DNA from: Bacteroidales bacterium
GTDB taxonomy: Bacteria > Bacteroidota > Bacteroidia > Bacteroidales > WRGA01
NCBI GenBank assembly: GCA_031279795.1
Contig: JAITHZ010000142.1
Span: forward strand, 1-9,023
DNA length: 9,023 bases
Direction: 5' to 3'
Below are positions 1 to 5,479 of the stretch, piece by piece. A program made the translations under genes and the position numbers. How positions within the stretch are numbered: the stretch's first letter is position 1; every line of letters begins with the position of its first letter. The notes below the pieces were generated by a model. It was given only the letters and a program-made list of their open reading frames with translations, was not told the DNA's origin and searched no databases.

Positions 1-1880
1 ATCTTAATGATACCAGCAGGGCCAAAGTTTCCAGCGTATCTGACGAATCTTGTGATGTTGTTGGTGCCACTGGCGCCTGCTTCAAATATTCGGCGTGTAT
101 TGCTTTCGGATAAACTCAAAATATTCAAATTTGCCCAAACAAAATTCATATAGAACTGTACCGTTCCACCCGAACTGGAGGCTGCGAAAAGGACATTTTG
201 CAATGACGGCGGGTTGGGATAAACTCCTGGCGTTTCTTCCTGCAAGTTCAGGATAACGTTTTGAGTACCTGTTGCGGTAAATGTTCCAGCTCCGCTGTAG
301 GTTACTCTGGTGGCGCCTCCGACCACTACAGTTGACGTCAGGTCATACGTACCTGGCGAGGTAACATTGACCGGTATGGCAACAGATAATTTCGGTTCAC
401 GTTTACCAGTTACGGGGCTTACCACGTAGTTAAACGACGGTGTTGAGATCTGTGTAAATCTTGTGCCTGCTTGCGCAACCTTGATCGTTATCGGGCATCC
501 AGGATTGCTCACCAAGCCAAGCCGCTCATTGTTATAGGAAGGCGAATTGGTTGCCCCTGTAAAAACGAGTGGAATGTTGTCGCCAACTGTGTTTGGAGTT
601 TGCGAAGTCCCTGTCAGGCGCAACCTCACGAAGGAAGTTGCGGTTAAAAACGTCTGCGCCTGCGGCAAATACTGCGAACCTGTCCATGCGCCAGCCGTCT
701 GGAAAAGCAGTCCGGCAGCACGGGCATACACCATCATCGTCACAGGAGCATTCACGTTTACGGGCAGGTCGATATAAATATCACGACGCGAAGCCTGGCT
801 AAGTGTTATTCCGTTTTCCAGCGCATCAAGACCACTCAGCTGGATAGCGGCGCAACGGCTGGGGTCGATGGTTATCCCGCCTTCAGACAGATAAACATTT
901 GCCGCAGCATTGCTTGGCGTAGCCGCTGTGGTTGTAGAAATGACAAAATTGTCGACTCCCGTTCCGTACAGAAGCGCCTGTCCGAAGGCAACCGGCAGCA
1001 ACACTTTTACCGTTTGCGGAAACGATCCTGTCGGATTGAAACCTGTGGCGCTGGTCAGGTTGCCATTCGCGGCAAACGAATAGCCGTTGACGGTTGACGA
1101 AATCAGTCCCCAGTTTCCGGGGCGATGCACACGCAGCGTAACCAGCAACTGATAACGCAACGGATCTGCGACGGCAAATTCGGTAAGGAGAGGCCACGAC
1201 GGATTCATCTGTTCCACGCTGACAATTGCATAGTCGGGGTCTTTCGGTTGAATGACGAGATCTTTTTCGCACGACTGTAATTTTCCATTAAGTGTAATCT
1301 TCAGTCGGTCGATTTGCGCATGTTTCGGCATCCCGTCTCCCTGCAAATTCAGGATAAAATATCCCGCGCTGGGAAATGTTCCAGAAGCGGTAAAATAGTA
1401 TCCATTGTCGGGATCGGCAGAAGCGCTGATAGTGTACGTTCCTGCGGAAGACACCGACACCGGTACCTGCAAGGAGTTGGTTAGTGTAAGGGGTTCGTCT
1501 TCGAGATAAATGCCGATTGCCTTGATTCCGGCGCAATTGTCGACAGCAGCAACAGCAGGCGGTGGCGTTCCGCAGAGATTCCACCAGTTCTGGTTGGAGT
1601 GATTCCAGTAGTTGTAGCATCCTGTTTCGTAGTTGTACAGCAGCAATCCGTCGGGATTAAACGAAACAATGTTTGCGACCGATCCGGTATCGGTTACAAT
1701 CGTTATCTTTCCGACATCATTCGTTTGGAGTCGGGGAATCAGCACCCCCTTATCGTAGTCGGGCGCCGCAACCTGCAAGGCAGAATTCGGCGTTGGTTCG
1801 CTGTCAGTCAGTATGCCAACCTGGGCGTTTGCCCATCCGATCAGCATGAATAGCTGGGTGAATATAAGCGCTTTTTTCAT
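1..1880 (-). CDS. Large secreted Ig-like repeat surface protein, 3' end beyond the window (tandem paralogue)
   Basis: Starting at the ATG at 1880-1878, one frame stays open to the window edge, giving about 626 codons with no stop, so the C-terminus is missing. The first 20 residues (MKKALIFTQLFMLIGWANAQ) form a Sec signal peptide. The mature N-terminus 'VGILTDSEP.PNSALQV' followed by 'DKGVLIPRL' is the motif common at the start of Bacteroidetes surface proteins. Near residues 80-105 comes 'LLYNYETGCYNYW' and then 'LCGTPPP'. After that lie Ig-like beta-sandwich modules with recurring phrases such as 'AGTYTISASADPDNGYYFTASG', shortened here to AGTYTIS...DNGYYFTASG. The protein is collinear with the 853-residue product of the preceding gene and breaks off at 'LNILSLSESN...NFGPAGIIK', which matches residues 564-603 of that protein. 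About 250 more residues are therefore expected. It starts 31 bp after that gene's stop, so the two are probably cotranscribed. The cellular role is unknown; a surface or adhesin function is an inference. Confidence 0.88.
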   Translation of the reverse strand, partial: MKKALIFTQLFMLIGWANAQVGILTDSEPTPNSALQVAAPDYDKGVLIPRLQTNDVGKITIVTDTGSVANIVSFNPDGLLLYNYETGCYNYWNHSNQNWWNLCGTPPPAVAAVDNCAGIKAIGIYLEDEPLTLTNSLQVPVSVSSAGTYTISASADPDNGYYFTASGTFPSAGYFILNLQGDGMPKHAQIDRLKITLNGKLQSCEKDLVIQPKDPDYAIVSVEQMNPSWPLLTEFAVADPLRYQLLVTLRVHRPGNWGLISSTVNGYSFAANGNLTSATGFNPTGSFPQTVKVLLPVAFGQALLYGTGVDNFVISTTTAATPSNAAANVYLSEGGITIDPSRCAAIQLSGLDALENGITLSQASRRDIYIDLPVNVNAPVTMMVYARAAGLLFQTAGAWTGSQYLPQAQTFLTATSFVRLRLTGTSQTPNTVGDNIPLVFTGATNSPSYNNERLGLVSNPGCPITIKVAQAGTRFTQISTPSFNYVVSPVTGKREPKLSVAIPVNVTSPGTYDLTSTVVVGGATRVTYSGAGTFTATGTQNVILNLQEETPGVYPNPPSLQNVLFAASSSGGTVQFYMNFVWANLNILSLSESNTRRIFEAGASGTNNITRFVRYAGNFGPAGIIK

Positions 1881-1911
1881 TATTTTTTTCCATTTTAAAA
1901 TTAAACGAGTA

Positions 1912-4473
1912 TCACTGAAGTATATAAGAAGTGTTGACACGTTCAGCCGCCAGTTTAACAGCCCACGCCATGACATTGGCATAGAAATAGGAATTGTAAA
2001 CAGGTCCATCACTGCCGGTTCCATTGCCATTGTCGCCGTTGGTATACGAATTTTTTACGCCCGGTACCCCGCCAGTTTGATGGGAAGGCCACGCATTATT
2101 GCTGTTGTTATTGTTGGTTCTGCCGTTAGCCCATGCATAGTCGCCACAGTAAAAAAGCCCTTTGTCGTTGTCATAGAACGAGAAAACTTCGTTGTAAACA
2201 CCGCCGGTACCTCTCCAGCGAGCAAGAATCTTGACTGAAGGAGGAGGCGCCGAAGACGCCCACGTTGTTATACGCGAACCGTTAGAGAAGTCGTCGCCTA
2301 AGTATTTACCTGCCAGGGTAGTACTGCCTCCAGGCAGAAACGGCCCTTCGAGAATCGGATCTCCCGGAATGTTTTCTATCAGAAACTGACTTTTTCCTGT
2401 CCTGTGAGGCGCTTCAATATTCGTACCATACAGCATGTTTATGAAGCGTTCTGCAGGCGCTTTCCTTTGCTCTCCGTAGATGAACACACCTCTTTTGAGG
2501 TTGATAAAGTCGACTATAACCTGCGACAGCGCATTGTTCGATATCTCATTATCACCCATCCAATAAACAATGTCGATATTGTTGTTGTTAATAAGTTGCT
2601 TCAACGTGGTAGCATTCGAAGGCGATCCTCCATTTATAATGTTAAAACCTCCGACGCAAACTGTGCCGGTTGGTCCGAAATTAGCTGGATTCTGTAAAAT
2701 GAGGTTGGCCGCCGATTCATCAGTAGCATTAGGGAATGGCCGGTCGAAGCCCGATCCGCGCTGCCCCAGCGAGAGAATATTTATTTTCCGGTAAGCAAAA
2801 TAGATGTCGAATGAAACTGTTCCGGTAGTGGCGGCAGTTTTCGGATACGAAACGCTGTAAACGCTTTTAATACCGGATGTTGTCGGATGGTGAGAAGGGT
2901 CGGCATTCAGGAGAATCAGGCTGTTACCGGACGGTACTGATCCTGAACCGGAGTAGGTAACTCCATTTTGCGTTGCCGACAGATTGTAGCTTCCTGCAAT
3001 GTTTGCAGTTACCGACAAGGTAACTATCGGTACCTGCAAGTTTGTATTGCTAACCCGATCATAGGTAAACACGCCCTCGTAGGTCGACGATACCCAGCTG
3101 ATATTGGTAAATTCGGCCTGTGCAGCGTCAACAGTCACATTCTTTGCACACTGCAGATCCAAACCGCCTTTCGATGAAATGAGTTGCATGGGCAGGCTTC
3201 CCGACTGATTGGGTATCTGTCCCAATGTTGACGGATAAAGCCTGATGGAGGTTGTTACGCCAGCTTCCATGTAAATTTCGTCAGGGGCTCCGGCGATATT
3301 TGTCTGGCTTGTTTCAAAGGTCAAGCCGGCAAACATGGCGGTAACTTTGGTTGTTCCGGATGAAGTTACCGTAAGTGGAATATCAATATACGAACCATTG
3401 CTAACAGCAACTCCCTGTTTGAAATCAGCCCCTGTATTCGTATTTACAGTGATACCAGCACAATTGCCGATTCTGAATCCGACACTTGCCAGAGTAATGT
3501 TAAACGGATAATTGCTCGGAGTAGCCGAATTTAGGGTTGACAGGATGAAAGCATCGGCGCCTGTACCGTAAGCAGTTGCCTGTCCGTTAGAAACTGGTAC
3601 ATTAACAGTTACAAACTGCGGAAAAGAACCCAGCGGATTGTATCCCGACGCAGCGTCAATCTCTCCTGCCCCATCAAACTGGTAACCATTGACAGAACTT
3701 GTCGTAAGTTGCCAGAGGCCGGATTTGTTCACACGCAAGGTTGCTTCCGCATAATAAGTTCCGCCTGTTAAAGATTGGCTGACAGGCCATGGAACGGAAG
3801 GCATCTGCTTGACTGAGGTAATCACATAGTCGGGATCCGGCGTTTGAATTGTCAGTGAATAGGTACAGGTGGCTTCCTTGCCGTTCAGTGTAAATTTGAT
3901 CGTGTTAACGCCTGCATTCGTAGGAGTTCCAGCGCCTGTGAGGTTGATTGTGTACGTGCCAATCGCAGGAAATACGCCATTTGCCGTAAAATAGTATCCA
4001 TTGTCTGTGTCGGAGACGGCTGTGATATTGTATGTACCTGGACTGATAACGTTAACAGTCAACTGAAGGTAATTGTTTACATTAAAAACCTGTCCAGCAA
4101 TGTAAATTCCTCTCTCCGTGACATTACACTCGGTAGCAACGATCGCGGGCGGCGGCGTGCCACACAGACTGTACCATTGATTTGCTGCCTGTTTCCAGTA
4201 GCTGAAACAGCCAGTCTGCTGGTTGTAAACGACCAATCCGTCTTCGTTGATAGAAAGCGGATCAGCAGGAGTGCCTCCAGTCGTAACGATCGGGATATTT
4301 TCAATGTCGGCGGTAGTCAGCTGGGGCAACAGCACCCCTTTATCGCTGTCCGGCGAAGTTACATGCAGCGCCGAGTTGGGTGATGGCTCTTCGGTATTGA
4401 TGCCAACCTGAGCGCGCAGCGAGATCGCACTCACTGTCAGGGCTAAAAAGCCCAATAAAATATGTCTTTTCAT
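1912..4473 (-). CDS. Large secreted Ig-like repeat protein with a C-terminal ThuA/GATase-like domain
   Basis: This 853-residue protein starts at ATG 4473-4471 and ends at TGA 1914-1912. Residues 1-22 are a Sec signal peptide ending SLRAQ. Residues 23-53 carry the Bacteroidetes surface motif (VGINTEEP, SALHV, DKGVLLPQL). Residues 78-109 read 'GLVVYNQQTGCFSYW' then 'LCGTPPP'. About four Ig-like modules follow, roughly at 115-211, 212-345, 336-450 and 450-562. They share phrases such as 'PGTYNI', 'DNGYYFTANG' and 'YNLSATQNGVTYSGSG'. Residues 563-853 differ in character and read as an alpha/beta fold: 'IDIVYWMGDNE', 'VIVDFINLKRGVFIYGE', 'GDPILEGPF', 'VKILARW', 'KGLFYCGDYAW' and 'NVMAWAVKLA'. This order resembles ThuA or class I glutamine-amidotransferase-like domains, but I see no clear Cys-His-Glu triad, so this is fold-level inference. 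Residues 786-793 are Asn-rich. No type IX sorting domain, lipobox or LPXTG motif is visible. Substrate and function are unknown. Confidence 0.9.
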   Translation of the reverse strand: MKRHILLGFLALTVSAISLRAQVGINTEEPSPNSALHVTSPDSDKGVLLPQLTTADIENIPIVTTGGTPADPLSINEDGLVVYNQQTGCFSYWKQAANQWYSLCGTPPPAIVATECNVTERGIYIAGQVFNVNNYLQLTVNVISPGTYNITAVSDTDNGYYFTANGVFPAIGTYTINLTGAGTPTNAGVNTIKFTLNGKEATCTYSLTIQTPDPDYVITSVKQMPSVPWPVSQSLTGGTYYAEATLRVNKSGLWQLTTSSVNGYQFDGAGEIDAASGYNPLGSFPQFVTVNVPVSNGQATAYGTGADAFILSTLNSATPSNYPFNITLASVGFRIGNCAGITVNTNTGADFKQGVAVSNGSYIDIPLTVTSSGTTKVTAMFAGLTFETSQTNIAGAPDEIYMEAGVTTSIRLYPSTLGQIPNQSGSLPMQLISSKGGLDLQCAKNVTVDAAQAEFTNISWVSSTYEGVFTYDRVSNTNLQVPIVTLSVTANIAGSYNLSATQNGVTYSGSGSVPSGNSLILLNADPSHHPTTSGIKSVYSVSYPKTAATTGTVSFDIYFAYRKINILSLGQRGSGFDRPFPNATDESAANLILQNPANFGPTGTVCVGGFNIINGGSPSNATTLKQLINNNNIDIVYWMGDNEISNNALSQVIVDFINLKRGVFIYGEQRKAPAERFINMLYGTNIEAPHRTGKSQFLIENIPGDPILEGPFLPGGSTTLAGKYLGDDFSNGSRITTWASSAPPPSVKILARWRGTGGVYNEVFSFYDNDKGLFYCGDYAWANGRTNNNNSNNAWPSHQTGGVPGVKNSYTNGDNGNGTGSDGPVYNSYFYANVMAWAVKLAAERVNTSYILQ

Positions 4474-4570
4474 TTTTATCGTTTTATAAATTAACTAATT
4501 TGAATTATTTTAATTGGTTGATAAGCAAATAATAAACGCTTATTTTTGATTGTGAAAGCTCAACCAAGCC
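4474..4570 (-). other. Spacer upstream of the 853-residue surface-protein gene
   Basis: These 97 AT-rich bases separate the 72-codon frame from the start codon of the large gene. I found no TAnnTTTG element here on the minus strand; the nearest is a half match (ATTATTTG, around 4526-4533) without a -33 TTTG. I also saw no hairpin with a T tract. The sequence before the ATG is A-rich (ACGATAAAA) with no Shine-Dalgarno site, which is normal for this phylum. Absence of both promoter and terminator is compatible with transcription reading in from the promoter at 4822-4853. Confidence 0.4.
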
Positions 4571-4789
4571 TCAAGGAGGACGGATGCCAGACGGCGAAAG
4601 AGAATAGTGCAAAAGAACTATTTCCTCTGTATTTCTAATTACAACGCCTCTTTTTACGTAAAGCTGAGTTTGTACAGTACCGAAAAACGAAAGAATGAAA
4701 AACAGTGAGATCATGCCCTGCATTGTCCTGCAAGTAACATTTGCAGCTACTTGTGCTTTGGGAGTTATATTTTTCTTGTCAATCTGCAT
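4571..4789 (-). CDS. Small secreted-like ORF, 72 codons, possibly a truncated surface-protein start
   Basis: The ATG at 4789-4787 lies about 25-30 nt below a consensus promoter, and the frame closes at TGA 4573-4571. The first residues, MQIDKKNITPKAQV, match the N-terminus of the 26-codon frame at 5061-5141. Residues 26-36 (MISLFFILSFF) are hydrophobic and are followed by GTVQTQ, so residues 1-42 could be a signal peptide with an unusually long n-region; M23 or M26 are alternative starts. The next stretch, QLYVKRGVVIRNTEEIVLL, resembles the mature N-termini of many Bacteroidetes secreted proteins ('QLYVK.G..I.N.G.I.L'), which are normally hundreds of residues long. The frame ends soon after, in HYSLSPSGIRPP. 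I read it either as a real small exported peptide or as the 5' remnant of a lost larger gene. No known family was recognised. Confidence 0.45.
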   Translation of the reverse strand: MQIDKKNITPKAQVAANVTCRTMQGMISLFFILSFFGTVQTQLYVKRGVVIRNTEEIVLLHYSLSPSGIRPP

Positions 4790-4821
4790 TTTTCGTATCG
4801 TCTTCTAAAACGTTGAAAGTG

Positions 4822-4853
4822 CAAAAGTAGAATGAAAATATTGTAGTATCAAA
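4822..4853 (-). promoter_or_regulatory. Bacteroidetes sigma-ABfr-type promoter, copy A
   Basis: On the minus strand, TTTG (4853-4850) is followed after 20 nt by TACTTTTG (4829-4822). This fits the Bacteroidetes consensus TTTG, 19-21 nt, TAnnTTTG exactly. The expected transcription start is near 4815, which leaves about 25 nt before the ATG at 4789. Copy B at 5184-5215 keeps both elements and the 20 nt spacing although 5 of the 20 spacer bases differ, which suggests selection on the promoter itself. It probably serves the 72-codon frame and, by readthrough, the two surface-protein genes. Confidence 0.8.
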
Positions 4854-4910
4854 TTAAATATCAACTATTTAGATGATTTTGGCATTTTGAAGATAAAAAA
4901 ATGAAAAATG

Positions 4911-4931
4911 TAATATATTGATTATAAGATA
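4911..4931 (-). promoter_or_regulatory. Invariant AT block upstream of promoter A
   Basis: This 21-base stretch (plus strand starts TAATATATTG and ends ATAAGATA) occurs unchanged at 5272-5292. It sits 57 bp from the near edge of the -33 box here and 56 bp in copy B. The intervening DNA is clearly diverged, so the identity and fixed distance suggest a regulator site or UP-like element rather than chance. The assignment as a regulatory site is inference. Confidence 0.45.
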
Positions 4932-5002
4932 TTAAAATAAATTGATTGGCGATGATGTAAAAGTATTGCGATACAATTGAGAAAATCACAGTTCAAGGCA
5001 TT

Positions 5003-5042
5003 AAAAAAGTAGAGACACTCCCCCCTCAAGGAGCGTCTCTAC
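5003..5042 (-). terminator. Intrinsic terminator of the 26-codon unit
   Basis: Read on the minus strand, GTAGAGACGCTCC (5042-5030) pairs with GGAGTGTCTCTAC (5021-5009). This gives a 13 bp stem with a single G-U wobble and an 8 nt loop (TTGAGGGG). It is followed directly by six T residues (5008-5003). On the plus strand the same position becomes an A-C mismatch and no T tract follows, so it acts on leftward transcription. It begins 18 nt after the stop codon of the 26-codon frame. Confidence 0.88.
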
Positions 5043-5060
5043 AGAAAACAAAAAACAAAA

Positions 5061-5141
5061 CTAACAAATTATACATACGCAATCCCTTGCGCCGTATACC
5101 TCTTTCTTAGGTGAAATTATTATTTTCTTGTCAATCTGCAT
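5061..5141 (-). CDS. Tiny ORF, 26 codons, with its own promoter and terminator
   Basis: The ATG is at 5141-5139 and TAG at 5063-5061. The peptide starts MQIDKKIIISPKKEVYG and ends ARDCVCIIC, with three cysteines in the last six residues. Its start is homologous to that of the 72-codon frame (shared MQIDKK, then a Pro-Lys pair). A consensus promoter lies 43 bp upstream (5184-5215) and a strong terminator 18 nt downstream, so the expected transcript is only about 170 nt. It could be a genuine short peptide, a leader peptide, a small RNA with an incidental frame, or a deletion remnant in which promoter, first codons and terminator survived. I recognise no family and see no modification enzyme nearby. 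The short length keeps confidence low. Confidence 0.4.
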   Translation of the reverse strand: MQIDKKIIISPKKEVYGARDCVCIIC

Positions 5142-5183
5142 TTTTGTGTATGCGTATTGTAGTTTTTTCTAAAACTTGAAGCA

Positions 5184-5215
5184 CAAAAATAGCATTAAAA
5201 CATTATAATATCAAA
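5184..5215 (-). promoter_or_regulatory. Bacteroidetes sigma-ABfr-type promoter, copy B
   Basis: On the minus strand, TTTG (5215-5212) is followed after 20 nt by TATTTTTG (5191-5184), a full match to the consensus. Transcription should start near 5177 and run left into the 26-codon frame and the terminator at 5003-5042. Confidence 0.8.
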
Positions 5216-5271
5216 TTATATATCAACTACTTATATGATTTTGATATTTTGAGAATAAAAATATAAAAAAG

Positions 5272-5292
5272 TAATATATTGATTATAAGATA
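5272..5292 (-). promoter_or_regulatory. Invariant AT block upstream of promoter B
   Basis: This is the second exact copy of the 21-base block at 4911-4931. It lies 56 bp from the -33 box, at almost the same distance as in copy A. A regulatory role is inferred from conservation only. Confidence 0.45.
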
Positions 5293-5382
5293 ATAAAATA
5301 AGTTGTTTTTAATAATCGCTTTACAATTTGCCTGTTTTGAAAGTTTCTATAATCGGTGAATTGGGAGAAAAATAGTTGAATG

Positions 5383-5412
5383 TTTGATTTTTTGAAAATA
5401 ACCGTAACTTTG
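5383..5412 (+). promoter_or_regulatory. Promoter of ilvB
   Basis: TTTG (5383-5386) and TAACTTTG (5405-5412) fit the Bacteroidetes promoter consensus with an 18 nt spacer, one short of the usual 19-21. The predicted start near 5419 gives an ilvB leader of about 60 nt. The promoter faces away from cassette B, so the two are divergent. Confidence 0.72.
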
Positions 5413-5425
5413 CAGCCAAATTAAT

Positions 5426-5443
5426 AACGTCGTGAATGACGTT
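5426..5443 (+). other. Short hairpin in the ilvB leader
   Basis: AACGTC (5426-5431) and GACGTT (5438-5443) pair around a 6 nt loop, and T residues continue to 5446. It lies just after the predicted transcription start. The stem is only 6 bp and the T tract short, so an attenuator role is possible but weak. Confidence 0.3.
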
Positions 5444-5479
5444 TTTAGCGTGAAATGCGTTATAAAACAACTTAATTTT

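Larger units (their letters stand above)
4771..4944 (-). repeat. Promoter-leader cassette, copy A (direct repeat)
   Basis: This 174 bp segment aligns with 5123-5305 in the same orientation. Shared blocks, in the minus-strand sense, are an upstream AT block (32 of 34 positions identical at 4911-4944), 'ATAGTTGATAT' near 4859-4870, both promoter elements with the same 20 nt spacer, and an exact 23 nt match at 4771-4793 that covers the start codon and the first codons, MQIDKK. The spacer and leader have diverged with substitutions and small indels. The repeat stops shortly after the start codon, so it duplicates regulatory DNA rather than a gene. Confidence 0.8.
5123..5305 (-). repeat. Promoter-leader cassette, copy B (direct repeat)
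   Basis: This 183 bp segment is the partner of copy A at 4771-4944. The leader between promoter and start codon is about 9-10 nt longer than in copy A. The coding ends diverge after the first six or so codons. The right edge lies close to the ilvB promoter, so the copy forms the left side of a divergent intergenic region. Confidence 0.8.

Noticed and set aside
2090..2120. Trinucleotide-rich stretch encoding the Asn-rich segment (residues 786-793) as a slippage or phase-variation tract.
   Set aside because: The codons are mixed (AAC, AAT, AGC), so there is no pure repeat long enough for slippage.
1813..2238. A 141-codon plus-strand frame across the junction of the two surface-protein genes.
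   Set aside because: It lies mostly antisense to the well-supported 853-residue coding frame, has no recognisable domain and no promoter, and is best explained as a shadow of that gene.
4561..5035. A 10 nt match (CCTCAAGGAG) between the end of the 72-codon frame and the loop/arm of the terminator at 5009-5042.
   Set aside because: Ten bases are too few in this AT-rich kilobase to claim a shared terminator or repeat, and no hairpin forms at the first site.
4771..5305. The direct repeats as ends of a mobile element or as a phase-variable invertible promoter.
   Set aside because: The copies are in the same orientation and diverged, no flanking inverted repeats or target duplications were seen, and no transposase or recombinase lies in the window.
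5432..5479. An in-frame GTG at 5432 that would extend ilvB by 16 residues, or act as a Val/Ile-containing leader peptide (VFSVKCVIKQL).
   Set aside because: Family similarity starts at the ATG at 5480, the frame runs straight into ilvB without a stop, and there is no clear terminator/antiterminator pair, so neither an extension nor a classical attenuator is supported.
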